NCBI RefSeq assembly: GCF_001429295.1
Contig: NZ_LMJL01000008.1
Span: 1,239,552 to 1,303,551 of the forward strand
Source: Flavobacterium sp. Root935
GTDB taxonomy: Bacteria > Bacteroidota > Bacteroidia > Flavobacteriales > Flavobacteriaceae
Reading direction: 5' to 3'
DNA: 64,000 bases
A model generated the notes under the pieces. The model was not told the origin of the DNA and did not search any database. It saw only the letters and a program-made list of their open reading frames with translations. Of the stretch, positions 43,267 to 51,832 are shown in pieces. Positions within the stretch are counted from its first letter, which is position 1, and the number at the start of each line of letters is the position of its first letter. Position numbers and translations under genes: made by a program.

Positions 43267-45423
43267 ATGAAAAGTTTAAAACTTATTTCATCAGCCATTG
43301 CTATGCTTGTATGTTTCGTAACCATGGCACAACAAAGAACAATAACTGGAATCGTTTCAGATGAAACAAAACAACCACTTCCAGGTGTTACTATTTACAA
43401 TCAGACATCAAAAGCAGATGCGACAACCAATTTTGATGGGCAGTACAGTATTCAAGCCAAAACTGGCGATATGCTGGTTTTCAGCTTCATTGGATATAAA
43501 AACCAAAGTCAAAAGGTTCAGAACTCAAATATTATCAATATAAAACTTCTTCCAGACAATCAAACTCTAAGTGAAGTTGTAGTTGTGGGTTATGGTACAA
43601 GTAATGCTGAATATGAAGACCGCAGTTATGCTCGTGCCGAAAGAAGAAAAGAAAAAAGAGATAAATCGGTAGCACCGCAAGGAAAAATGGCGATGCAAGT
43701 TGCGAGTAACGCCCTTTATATGCCAAGTCCCAATGTCGTTGTACACGGTAATGCATCTGTTTCTCCAAAAAATGAACCAATGTACATAATTGACGGAGTT
43801 CCAGCAAAAGCCAACCAAATGGCAAAAATTAATCCGAATGATATTGACAATGTTTCGGTTTTAAAAGACCAAGCAGCAACTTCGATTTATGGAAGTAAAG
43901 GTTCAAATGGCGTTGTTGTAGTTTCGACTAAAAATGAACTTTATAAAAATCTTTCAGAAAAAGAATTAGACAAAAAACTAAACATAATGCCAATTCCTAC
44001 TGAACCAACTCAGGAAGATTATGATTCTTTTGTTGAGAATGCTTTTGAAAGCCCTAAAACAGCACCGCTTTCTACTTTTTCTATTGATGTTGATAATGCT
44101 TCTTACACCAATATCAGACGTTTTTTAAACAATGGGCAACAAGTCCCAAAAGATGCAGTTCGTGTAGAAGAAATGGTGAACTTTTTCAAATACACTTATC
44201 CACAGCCTAAAAATGAAAATCCGTTTTCTATTAACACAGAAGTAAGCGATTCGCCTTGGAATGCAAACAATAAAATCTTGAAAATTGGTTTACAGGGAAA
44301 AAATATTCCAACAAACGATCTGCCAGCTTCAAACCTTGTTTTCTTAATTGATGTTTCGGGTTCAATGAGCGATATGAATAAACTTCCGTTATTAAAACAA
44401 TCTTTAAAAATTTTAGTAAACGAATTACGTGCAAAAGATAAAGTGGCAATCGTAGTGTATGCCGGCGCTGCTGGAATGGTTCTGCCTCCAACTTCTGGCG
44501 ACGAGAAAAAAACAATTATAGATGCTTTGGATAAATTGCAGTCTGGCGGAAGTACTGCCGGCGGTGCAGGAATCGAACTGGCTTATAAAACAGCTGCTGA
44601 AAATTTCATCAAAGGCGGAAACAATCGTGTAATCCTGGCAACTGACGGCGATTTTAATGTGGGAAGTTCTTCTAATTCTGATATGGAAAAACTAATTGAA
44701 GAAAAAAGAAAAACAGGCGTTTTCTTAACCTGTTTAGGTTACGGAATGGGAAATTACAAGGACAGCAAAATGGAAATCTTGGCTGACAAAGGAAACGGAA
44801 ACTATGCGTACATCGATAATATTCAAGAAGCGAATCGTTTTTTAGGAAAAGAATTTAAAGGTTCGATGTTTGCTATCGCGAAAGATGTGAAAATACAGAT
44901 TGAATTCAATCCGAAACAAGTGCAATCGTATCGTTTGATTGGATATGAAAACAGAAAACTTCGTGCTGAAGATTTTAAAAATGATGCAATTGATGCTGGA
45001 GAATTAGGAAGTAATCATACCGTAACGGCTTTATATGAAATTATTCCTGTTGGTGTAAAAAGCGATTACTTAAATGTACAGCCAGATGATTTAAAATACA
45101 CTAAAACCGAAACAAATTCAAGCAATTACACTAATGAATTGGCAACAATAAAATTCCGTTATAAAAAACCTGACGGTGACAAAAGTATAGAAATGATTCA
45201 GATAATTGAAAACAAATCAGCTGCTATGGAAAAAGCGAGTGATGATATGAAATTTAGTACTGCAGTTGCTTGGTTCGGATTAAAATTAAGAGATTCAAAA
45301 TTGATTGCCGGCAAGTCTTCTGAAGAGATTGTAAAATTAGCAAAGCAAGGAAATTCAAATGATGCCGAAGGTTACAAAGCTGAATTTATTCGTTTGGTTG
45401 AAACTTCTAAACAGTATAATTAA
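43267..45423 (+). CDS. YfbK-like von Willebrand factor A protein with plug motif
   Basis: A 718-aa exported protein. The order is: signal peptide (1-21); a carboxypeptidase-regulatory-like beta domain (about 23-105, TITGIVSDETKQPLPGVTIYN); and a plug-like segment (about 175-225, MYIIDGVPAKANQ to GVVVVSTK). The YfbK N-terminal domain (about 255-345, PLSTFSIDVDNASYTNIRRF) follows. The VWA domain (from about 358) has the MIDAS site DVSGSMS, and a C-terminal DUF3520-like part completes it. No TonB barrel is present. VWA domains bind proteins through a metal ion. It ends the sigma / anti-sigma cassette and may be a surface adhesin or assembly factor under that sigma factor. Confidence 0.88.
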   Translation: MKSLKLISSAIAMLVCFVTMAQQRTITGIVSDETKQPLPGVTIYNQTSKADATTNFDGQYSIQAKTGDMLVFSFIGYKNQSQKVQNSNIINIKLLPDNQTLSEVVVVGYGTSNAEYEDRSYARAERRKEKRDKSVAPQGKMAMQVASNALYMPSPNVVVHGNASVSPKNEPMYIIDGVPAKANQMAKINPNDIDNVSVLKDQAATSIYGSKGSNGVVVVSTKNELYKNLSEKELDKKLNIMPIPTEPTQEDYDSFVENAFESPKTAPLSTFSIDVDNASYTNIRRFLNNGQQVPKDAVRVEEMVNFFKYTYPQPKNENPFSINTEVSDSPWNANNKILKIGLQGKNIPTNDLPASNLVFLIDVSGSMSDMNKLPLLKQSLKILVNELRAKDKVAIVVYAGAAGMVLPPTSGDEKKTIIDALDKLQSGGSTAGGAGIELAYKTAAENFIKGGNNRVILATDGDFNVGSSSNSDMEKLIEEKRKTGVFLTCLGYGMGNYKDSKMEILADKGNGNYAYIDNIQEANRFLGKEFKGSMFAIAKDVKIQIEFNPKQVQSYRLIGYENRKLRAEDFKNDAIDAGELGSNHTVTALYEIIPVGVKSDYLNVQPDDLKYTKTETNSSNYTNELATIKFRYKKPDGDKSIEMIQIIENKSAAMEKASDDMKFSTAVAWFGLKLRDSKLIAGKSSEEIVKLAKQGNSNDAEGYKAEFIRLVETSKQYN

Positions 45424-45477
45424 TAAATATTGTATTACATTTGGGCTTTATTCAAAACTTTAATTTTTTATACTCGT

Positions 45478-46065
45478 ATGAACCCAATTTTAAGCCAAAA
45501 TCTATTTTTAGTAAAAGAACATGTTGGAATGTTTAAAGCCGCAAATAACTATGACATATACAATCCGGAAACGAATCAGATAATTATGAACTGCCGAGAA
45601 AACAATCTTGGTTTCTTCACAAAAGTACTTCGTTTTACAGATTACAAAAGAGCAACTCCATTTAATATTGAAATCACAACTCCTTCTGGCGAAAAACTAA
45701 TCACCGTAAGAAGAGGTGTAGCGATCTTTAGATCTACTGTTGAAGTATTGGACGAAAAAGATCGTTTGATTGGAACTTTTAAACAAAAATTCTTCTCTAT
45801 TGGAGGAAAGTTTGATATCCTAGACAAAAACGAAAAACCTGTTGCAACACTTCAAGGAAAATGGACAGGCTGGGATTTTAAATTCTCACATGAAAACAAA
45901 CAATTGGCGCAGGTAAGTAAAAAATGGGCTGGATTAGGAAAAGAGTTTTTCACAAGCGCCGACAATTATGTACTTCAAATTGAAGACACTGTAGCAGCCG
46001 AAAGTCCGTTGAGACAATTAATTTTAGGAGCTGTAATGTGTATCGATATGGTTTTGAAAGAATAA
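45478..46065 (+). CDS. LURP-one / phospholipid-scramblase-like protein
   Basis: A 195-aa protein with the tubby-like beta fold of the LURP-one and scramblase families. It starts LSQNLFLVKEHVGMFKAANNYDIYNPET, then TPSGEKLITVRRGVAIFRSTVEVLDEKD and IGTFKQKFFSIGGKFDILD. KWTGWDFKF is in the second half, and a hydrophobic C-terminal helix ends the chain. Molecular function is unknown; relatives bind membranes or sit at the inner face. The ATG at 45478 is used; an in-frame TTG at 45430 would add a hydrophobic stretch foreign to the family. Confidence 0.78.
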   Translation: MNPILSQNLFLVKEHVGMFKAANNYDIYNPETNQIIMNCRENNLGFFTKVLRFTDYKRATPFNIEITTPSGEKLITVRRGVAIFRSTVEVLDEKDRLIGTFKQKFFSIGGKFDILDKNEKPVATLQGKWTGWDFKFSHENKQLAQVSKKWAGLGKEFFTSADNYVLQIEDTVAAESPLRQLILGAVMCIDMVLKE

Positions 46066-46128
46066 CAAAAAGTTGTTAAACTTAGATTAAGAATATATTT
46101 TAAAGCATCATTTTAGTTTGCAAAAGCT

Positions 46129-46136
46129 TATTTTTG
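46129..46136 (+). promoter_or_regulatory. -7 element before the FabG-like SDR gene
   Basis: TATTTTTG, 43 bases before the ATG at 46180. No suitably spaced TTG. Confidence 0.5.
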
Positions 46137-46179
46137 TATTACTTAAAATGATGCTTTCTGCATTTCTAAAAATACAATC

Positions 46180-46896
46180 ATGACCGACTTAAAAAATAAA
46201 AATGCACTAATTACTGGTGCTGGAAAAGGAATTGGAAAAGCTGTAGCTATTGCTTTGGCTAAAGAAGGTGTAAACCTGATTTTAGTTTCTAGAACTAAAA
46301 GCGATATTGATCAATTGGCAGAAGAAACTGCAAAACTGGGTGTAAAAACTTTGGCTTTATCTGCAGACGTTTCGGATATTAACTCTATAAATACTGCTGT
46401 TGAAAAAGCAATTGCCGAATTTAAAAGTATTGACATCTTAATCAATAGTGCTGGAATTGCTTCTTTTGGAAAATTCTTGGAATTGGAGCCACAAGCTTGG
46501 GAAAGAATTATTCAGGTGAATTTAATGGGAACGTATTATACGACACGCGCCGTTATCCCAAATATGATCGAAAGACAAACTGGAGACATTATTAATATTT
46601 CATCTACTGCAGGTTTAAACGGAAATGCTCTTACGAGTGCATACAGCGCTTCTAAATTTGCTGTTTTAGGTTTAACCGATTCTTTGATGCAGGAAATGAG
46701 AAAACACAATATTCGTGTTACGGCTTTAACGCCAAGTACTGTTGCCACTGACATGGCTAAGGATTTAAACCTGACTGACGGAAATCCAGAAAAAGTGATG
46801 CAGTCTGAAGATATGGCAGATTTAATTATTGCGCAGTTAAAATTAAACCGAAGAGTATTTATCAAAAACAGCAGCATCTGGTCTACTAATCCTTAA
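46180..46896 (+). CDS. Short-chain dehydrogenase, FabG-like
   Basis: A 238-aa classical [19 protein letters not shown] is the NADP-binding start, NSAG lies near residue 91, and the catalytic Ser in INISSTAG and Tyr-Lys in YSASKFA follow. The C-terminus is short ([11 protein letters not shown]), unlike housekeeping FabG, which usually ends in VNGGMYM. The protein is probably a 3-ketoacyl- or general carbonyl reductase rather than the essential fatty-acid enzyme. Monocistronic by spacing. Confidence 0.88.
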   Translation: MTDLKNKNALITGAGKGIGKAVAIALAKEGVNLILVSRTKSDIDQLAEETAKLGVKTLALSADVSDINSINTAVEKAIAEFKSIDILINSAGIASFGKFLELEPQAWERIIQVNLMGTYYTTRAVIPNMIERQTGDIINISSTAGLNGNALTSAYSASKFAVLGLTDSLMQEMRKHNIRVTALTPSTVATDMAKDLNLTDGNPEKVMQSEDMADLIIAQLKLNRRVFIKNSSIWSTNP

Positions 46897-46902
46897 AAAT
46901 AT

Positions 46903-46981
46903 AAACTTCAAATTCCAAGTTTTAAATTCCAAATTCCAAGTTTGACTAAATTGGAATTTGGAATTTAAAACTTGGAATTTC
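46903..46981. repeat. Word repeat, AATTCCAA class
   Basis: AAATTCCAAGTTTTAAATTCC and AAATTCCAAGTTT on the left, then TTGGAATTTGGAATTTAAAACTTGGAATTT on the right, in reverse complement with GACTAAA between. It fills the gap between the SDR gene and the next gene. Confidence 0.75.
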
Positions 46982-46994
46982 AAAAACTAAAATT

Positions 46995-47504
46995 ATGGAA
47001 CAATATTTAAGACAGTTGGTCGAAATAGAATTTCAGGATAAGAAAGAAATATTCAGCGGATTTTTAATTGATTATTCTGATGAATGGATTTTACTTCGAA
47101 ATAATCCTGTAGATTTTGTTTTGGACGGTTTTGTCATTTTAAGAAATAAAAACATCGAAGCGGTAAACCGAGATCATGATCTGGCGTTTACAGAGAAAGT
47201 AATTCGATTGAAAGGTTTAAAAATTAATTCTGAAGATATCATTCCGATTAAAGATTTGGCTTCAATCATGAAATTTATTTCTGAGAAATACGGCATTTTT
47301 CAAATTGCAAAAAAATCATCAAAATCTGCTTATTTAGGAAAATTAATAGAATTAAACGACGAAGAATTAACCATTAATTTTTTAGACACACGCGGCCAGT
47401 TTGGAGGAGAATTGAGTTTTAATCCAGAAAAGATTCGTGTTATTGAGTTTGATACTGATTATATTAATTCTTTGAAATTGGTGGTTGACGAGAATCAAAA
47501 ATAA
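46995..47504 (+). CDS. Two-domain beta-rich hypothetical protein
   Basis: A 169-aa cytoplasmic protein made of what look like two related small beta domains. LVEIEFQDKKEIFSGFLIDYSDEWILLRNN is in the first half; SAYLGKLIELNDEELTINFLDTRGQFGGEL is in the second. The shared pattern is G-x-L-I followed by an acidic turn, then a strand. This recalls Sm-like or SH3-like barrels, but I cannot assign a family. The terminator at 47520-47557 follows 15 bases after the stop. Confidence 0.65.
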   Translation: MEQYLRQLVEIEFQDKKEIFSGFLIDYSDEWILLRNNPVDFVLDGFVILRNKNIEAVNRDHDLAFTEKVIRLKGLKINSEDIIPIKDLASIMKFISEKYGIFQIAKKSSKSAYLGKLIELNDEELTINFLDTRGQFGGELSFNPEKIRVIEFDTDYINSLKLVVDENQK

Positions 47505-47519
47505 ATATCTTCTAAAAAA

Positions 47520-47557
47520 CAAAAACCGCATAATTTTAAAAAATTATGCGGTTTTTG
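47520..47557. terminator. Terminator after the two-domain hypothetical gene
   Basis: A 17-bp perfect stem (CAAAAACCGCATAATTT / AAATTATGCGGTTTTTG) with loop TAAA; A- and T-runs on both sides make it bidirectional, so it may also serve mtaB. Confidence 0.92.
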
Positions 47558-47686
47558 TCATCCTGACGAAGGAAGGATCTCCACGAGAAACTCCACTCCT
47601 AAAATTGCCAATCTTTGTAGAGTTACTTGTGGAGATTCCTCGTTCCTCGGAATGAAAATAGTTATGTAAAAACTTTGTCAAAGTTT
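47557..47686. repeat. GTCATCCT-class element and CTTTGTCAAAG palindrome
   Basis: From GTCATCCTGACGAAGGAAGG (47557-47576) to CCTCGTTCCTCGGAATGA (47638-47655), with CTCCAC / GTGGAG inner arms. The centre CAATCTTTGTAGAG (47609-47622) matches that of the element at 29473-29573. AAACTTTG-T-CAAAGTTT follows at 47670-47686. Confidence 0.7.
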
Positions 47687-47699
47687 AAAAATCATAAAA

Positions 47700-49034
47700 T
47701 TAAGCTTCCGCCAGTTTATTCAAAAACTCTAAACGAACACTTCCATCTTCATCAATCTTAGTTAAATTGATTTCTTGTAACGTATTTACCAATTCTGGAT
47801 TCCAAGGTGTTTTTACTTTTACGTAATTTTCTGTAAATCCGTGAATGTATCCTTCTTTATTTTCGCTTTCAAAAAGAACCGTTCTGTTTGTTCCCAATTG
47901 GCTTTCGTAAAAAGCACGACGTTTTTTAACTGATAATCCACGAAGCATTTTACTGCGTTTTGCTCTTACATTTGAAGGCACAACGCCTTCCATATCAGCT
48001 GCTTCTGTATTATCTCTTTCAGAATAAGTAAATACGTGCAGATACGAAATATCTAAATCATTTAAGAAATAATAGGTTTCTAAAAAGTGCTCGTCTGTTT
48101 CTCCAGGAAAACCAACAATTACATCTACACCAATACAAGCATGAGGCATTACTTCGCGAATTTTATTCACGCGATCTGTATAAACTTCACGTAAATAACG
48201 GCGTTTCATTAATTTTAAAATATCATTACTTCCAGATTGTAACGGAATATGAAAATGCGGTACAAAAGTGCGGCTTTTAGAAACAAATTCGATGGTTTCA
48301 TTTTTCAATAAATTTGGTTCGATAGACGAAATTCGTAAACGTTCAATACCTTCTACTTTATCTAAAGCCTGAACTAAATCTAGAAAAGTATGTTCGTGTT
48401 TTTTATTTCCGAACTCCCCTTTTCCGTAATCACCAATATTTACTCCAGTTAAAACAATTTCACGGATATTCTGAGCCGAAATTTCTTTGGCATTTTTTAG
48501 TACATTTTCTAAAGCATCACTTCTGGAAATTCCTCTTGCTAGCGGAATTGTACAATAAGTACATTTATAATCGCAGCCGTCCTGCACTTTTAAAAATGCT
48601 CTTGTACGGTCACCAATAGAATAACTTCCAACATAAAAATCGGCTTCGGCAATTTCGCATGAATGCACTTCGCCCATATCGTTTTTACTCAAATCATGGA
48701 TATAGTCAGTGATTTTGAATTTTTCTGTTGCTCCCAAAACCAAATCAACGCCGTCTACTGCAGCCAATTCTTCTGGTTTTAATTGTGCATAACAGCCAAC
48801 AGCAGCAACAAAAGCTTTATCGTTAAGCTTCATTGCTTTTTTAACAACCTGCTTAAACTGCTTATCTGCATTTTCTGTTACAGAGCAAGTATTAATTACA
48901 TAAATATCTGCTATTTCTTCAAAATCGACACGGTCAAAACCTTCGTCGTTAAAGTTTCTGGCAATTGTAGAAGTTTCTGAAAAATTCAGTTTACAACCCA
49001 GCGTATAAAAGGCAACTTTCTTTCTATTTTCCAT
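47700..49034 (-). CDS. mtaB: tRNA t6A37 methylthiotransferase MtaB
   Basis: Radical-SAM enzyme that adds a methylthio group to t6A at position 37 of tRNA. The N-terminal UPF0004 domain has Cys14 (TLGCKLN), Cys50 (INTCSVT) and Cys81 (VGCYAQ) for the auxiliary cluster. The radical-SAM motif CDYKCTYC supplies Cys154, Cys158 and Cys161. A TRAM-like end (NRTVLFESENKEGYIHGFTENYVKV) completes the 444 aa. TLGCKLNFSE at the start marks MtaB rather than MiaB or RimO. Confidence 0.93.
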   Translation of the reverse strand: MENRKKVAFYTLGCKLNFSETSTIARNFNDEGFDRVDFEEIADIYVINTCSVTENADKQFKQVVKKAMKLNDKAFVAAVGCYAQLKPEELAAVDGVDLVLGATEKFKITDYIHDLSKNDMGEVHSCEIAEADFYVGSYSIGDRTRAFLKVQDGCDYKCTYCTIPLARGISRSDALENVLKNAKEISAQNIREIVLTGVNIGDYGKGEFGNKKHEHTFLDLVQALDKVEGIERLRISSIEPNLLKNETIEFVSKSRTFVPHFHIPLQSGSNDILKLMKRRYLREVYTDRVNKIREVMPHACIGVDVIVGFPGETDEHFLETYYFLNDLDISYLHVFTYSERDNTEAADMEGVVPSNVRAKRSKMLRGLSVKKRRAFYESQLGTNRTVLFESENKEGYIHGFTENYVKVKTPWNPELVNTLQEINLTKIDEDGSVRLEFLNKLAEA

Positions 49035-49520
49035 AATCTGTCTTAAATTAATGAAATCGTTGTCAAAAAATTTAAGGCTGCAAATTTACAAACAATATTC
49101 ATCAAAAGAAAGGGATTAATTTACTTCGAATCAATAATTTGCATTCAATGTTAATTTAGAAACATTAAAAATATATTTTGGAGATTTATTTTTTCAGAAG
49201 ATTATACCTCTTAAACTCTATTTTTTTAACAGTACAATAAGAATAAAATGACAAAATAATCGATCAAATGCAAATTTTATCGATTAAATACATTTTTTCT
49301 TGATTTAAATTCAAAATTTCTTACATTTACTTTCATTATGGCTGAGCCTCAAAATAAATCCATAATTAAGAATTTTAGAAAGCTTTAATTAATTTAATAA
49401 TAATTCGGGCATAACAATTTTGAATTTTACTCGTTATGTTGTTGTTTTGTGTTACAAAATGAAATGGGAAAGCCGAAAACCAAAGAGAGTAGGCAAAATT
49501 ATAATAATAAATACCACTTT
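49035..49520 (+). other. 486-base AT-rich spacer with a promoter and a long leader
   Basis: Contains TTG (49300-49302), 19 bases, then TACATTTA (49322-49329), one base short of the consensus. RNA starting near 49335 would carry ATTATGG ... CCATAAT (49336-49342 with 49360-49366) around GAGCCTCAAAATAA, and reach the secreted-protein start about 185 bases on. CAAATTTA at 49081-49088 is a -7-like box for mtaB on the minus strand. Nothing else is seen. Confidence 0.45.
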
Positions 49521-50039
49521 ATGAAAGCATTTTTACCCACAATCTGCTTGATGTTCTTAACCATTTTTAGTTCGCAAGCGCAAACTAATGTCCCAGCCGC
49601 AAATCCATTTCCTTCTATTAGTACATTAACGACTTGGGCGAGCTTCAATTCACAACAGCAATTTGATGTTGCTATTCGTGCTGTTGGGTTTAAGTTTGAA
49701 GTTAAAGAACCAGGTGAAGGATCTACAGCTTATACCTACATTCGTAAAGTAACAGTTAACGAAGTAAACTATACTGATAGAATTGTGTACAGAATTACTA
49801 ATAATAATTCGGCAAGTATTATCTCATTGGTAACTGCTTCTACTGACTTAGTTAGTTTATATACACCGCAATTGGCAACTTTTAAAAATAACAACTGTAA
49901 AACAGAAATGTCTAAAGACAAAAACACAACTTGCAGCTGTTACGAAAGTGCTAATTTTGCAATCGATCTTTGTGACGAACGTGTAAAATTAACTATGGGT
50001 GACGGAAATAAATATTTTGTTTCTGTAGCTAAAAAATAA
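49521..50039 (+). CDS. Secreted hypothetical protein
   Basis: A 172-aa exported protein: signal peptide MKAFLPTICLMFLTIFSSQAQ, then PAANPFPSISTLTTW. Mature strands follow (FKFEVKEPGEGSTAYTYI; VNEVNYTDRIVYRIT), with cysteines in NNCKTEM, TCSCYES and DLCDERV, which could form two disulfides. No family recognised. The ATG at 49521 is used because it starts the signal peptide; an in-frame TTG 72 bases earlier would put a long polar stretch ahead of it. Confidence 0.7.
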   Translation: MKAFLPTICLMFLTIFSSQAQTNVPAANPFPSISTLTTWASFNSQQQFDVAIRAVGFKFEVKEPGEGSTAYTYIRKVTVNEVNYTDRIVYRITNNNSASIISLVTASTDLVSLYTPQLATFKNNNCKTEMSKDKNTTCSCYESANFAIDLCDERVKLTMGDGNKYFVSVAKK

Positions 50040-50107
50040 TCATACACTCTGAATTGTTTCCAAATCTTTACTGACTTTTAAGTATGTAAAGATTTGGAAT
50101 ACATTTC

Positions 50108-50638
50108 TTAGTTTGAGTTTGGATTTTTGAGTTCATACCAAACTTCTATTTCTCCTTGATATTCGAAAGAATTCACAAAATGGAAACCTAGTTTTTCTAA
50201 AATCTTTCTAGAATTTTCGTTTCCAGCATCTGCATAAGCGTAAAGGGTTTCCACTTTCATTTCATTAAATGCATAATCGACAAAAGCTTTTCCTGCTTCA
50301 GATGCATATCCTTTTCCCCAATGTTTTTCGATAAAACGATAACCTAACTCGTAAAAATTTTTATGATTATTGATTTCGTCAGTAATATATTTTATTCCCG
50401 ACCATCCAATAAATTCATTGGTTTCTTTTAGAACTACAGCCCAGCGCCCTGTTCCAAAATCTTTGTATTGTTTTTGAACGAATTTGATATAATCAATACT
50501 TTCTTCAATATGTTTTACGGGATTATTTCCTAAAAACAAATGGACATTGGGATTCGAATCCAATTCGAACATTCCTTCTGCATCAGAAAGTGCTAATTCT
50601 CTTAAAATCAAACGTTCGGTTTCAATTGAATTCTTCAT
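50108..50638 (-). CDS. GNAT acetyltransferase, RimJ/RimL-like
   Basis: A 176-aa N-acetyltransferase. It starts IETERLILRELALSDAEGMFELDSNPNV, typical of the RimJ/RimL group. The acetyl-CoA loop is in HWGKGYASEAGKAFVDYAF near residue 110, and NENSRKILEKLGF closes the fold. The group acetylates N-termini of ribosomal proteins or small molecules; the substrate here is unknown. It begins 6 bases after the stop of the HAD gene, so the two are cotranscribed. Confidence 0.88.
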   Translation of the reverse strand: MKNSIETERLILRELALSDAEGMFELDSNPNVHLFLGNNPVKHIEESIDYIKFVQKQYKDFGTGRWAVVLKETNEFIGWSGIKYITDEINNHKNFYELGYRFIEKHWGKGYASEAGKAFVDYAFNEMKVETLYAYADAGNENSRKILEKLGFHFVNSFEYQGEIEVWYELKNPNSN

Positions 50639-50644
50639 CTTTAT

Positions 50645-51448
50645 TTAGTTTAAAATATAACGTGTTATTACTTCTGCAACACCATCATTATTATTAGATG
50701 CTACAATTATATCTGCTTTATCACGCAATTCGGGCGTTACATTATCTACCCAGACTCCAAGGCCAGCATATTCAATCATTGTTAAGTCATTTCCAGCGTT
50801 TCCAACTGCGATAATTTCACTTTGAAGAATTCCTAACTTATCTGTCAAAAGTTTCAAACTGGCCGCTTTATCAATCCCTTGCTGCGCTGCTTCTAAGAAA
50901 AATGGTTTCGACATAGAAACACTCAAATGCGGCATTGCTTCAATTAAATCTTTTTCAACCGTTTTCAAATAAGCCGGATCTTCTAATAAAATACATTTTA
51001 CAGCAGGTCTGTCAACATATTCCTTAAAACTGGTCACTTTACGATGCACCATTCCAGTAATTTCTTTTTCGACTTCTATGTATGGCGAATCTGTTTCGCT
51101 TATAATTTCATTGTCCAAATAAGTGATAATATGCGTCTTCATTTTAACACTATAATCGTATAAATCATGAATCTGCTCTACAGTCAGCTTTTGTTCAAAA
51201 AAAACTAAATCGTCTTTTGCCCTGCTGATAATAGCACCATTAAATGAAATAATATAAGAATTGTAAATGTCTAATTGTAATTCTTTTGCATAAGCCGTCA
51301 TTGCAGATGTAGGTCTTCCCGAAGCCAAGACTACGTAAACACCTTTGGCTTGTGCCTCTAATATTACTTTTTTATTTAAATCTGAAATTTTATGATCATC
51401 TGTCAACAAGGTATCATCCATGTCGAGCACTAGCATTTTGTATTGCAT
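50645..51448 (-). CDS. Cof-type HAD hydrolase (HAD-IIB)
   Basis: A 267-aa phosphatase. Motif I LDMDDTLLTDD (residues 8-18) has the nucleophile Asp. SGRPTSAM follows as motif II, and VGNAGNDLTMIEYA is the motif IV region (normally GDxxND). The C2-type cap lies in the middle (about 85-190). Family members dephosphorylate sugar phosphates, nucleotides or FMN; specificity is open. Cotranscribed with the downstream GNAT gene. Confidence 0.9.
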   Translation of the reverse strand: MQYKMLVLDMDDTLLTDDHKISDLNKKVILEAQAKGVYVVLASGRPTSAMTAYAKELQLDIYNSYIISFNGAIISRAKDDLVFFEQKLTVEQIHDLYDYSVKMKTHIITYLDNEIISETDSPYIEVEKEITGMVHRKVTSFKEYVDRPAVKCILLEDPAYLKTVEKDLIEAMPHLSVSMSKPFFLEAAQQGIDKAASLKLLTDKLGILQSEIIAVGNAGNDLTMIEYAGLGVWVDNVTPELRDKADIIVASNNNDGVAEVITRYILN

Positions 51449-51454
51449 ATTTTT

Positions 51455-51524
51455 TAGTTTTCAGTCGCAGTTTTCAGTCGCAGTCTCAGTAACAACTGAA
51501 AACTGAGACTGAAAATTGAAAACT
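51455..51524. repeat. Word repeat, CAGTC class
   Basis: TTTTCAGTCGCAG occurs twice and CAGTCTCAGT once, then after AACA the reverse complement ACTGAAAACTGAGACTGAAAA and TTGAAAACT. It fills the whole spacer between the HAD and DUF2007 genes. Confidence 0.78.
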
Positions 51525-51525
51525 T

Positions 51526-51744
51526 TTAAAGACTCATTCTAAATTCTTCAATAACCGGATTTGCTTTTGCAAAATCGGTTTCTTGAATGAAAACCTCAAC
51601 AGCCAAATCTGTTCCGCCAAAACCCCCTAAACGAGCCGATTGAATATTATCTTTTTTTACGGTTTCTACTCCCGCTGTTTCTAATCTTTCCTGCAAAGCA
51701 ATTGCTAACACTTCACTACCCGAAAACACCTTCATTAATCCCAT
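51526..51744 (-). CDS. DUF2007 small protein
   Basis: A 72-aa cytoplasmic protein. MKVFSGSEVLAIALQERLETAGV and LAVEVFIQETDFAKANPVIEEF give the beta-alpha-beta fold of DUF2007, which has been suggested to be a signal-transducing or regulatory unit (ferredoxin-like). A Gly-rich loop ARLGGFGGTDL joins the halves. Its start MGLMKVF has a second Met at position 4 that could be used. Separated from both neighbours by short spacers. Confidence 0.85.
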   Translation of the reverse strand: MGLMKVFSGSEVLAIALQERLETAGVETVKKDNIQSARLGGFGGTDLAVEVFIQETDFAKANPVIEEFRMSL

Positions 51745-51832
51745 GATATTCTATATTTATTCTAATATTATTTTTTTAAAATTAAAAATCCCGATTTTCA
51801 GAACACTTCGACTGAAAACCGGGACTGATTAC

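Noticed and set aside
43535..43825. 96-aa reading frame opposite the VWA gene
   Set aside because: Antisense of the plug-like segment; no independent support.
46536..46877. 113-aa reading frame opposite the FabG-like gene
   Set aside because: Shadow of a conserved SDR; long only because stop codons are rare in that frame.
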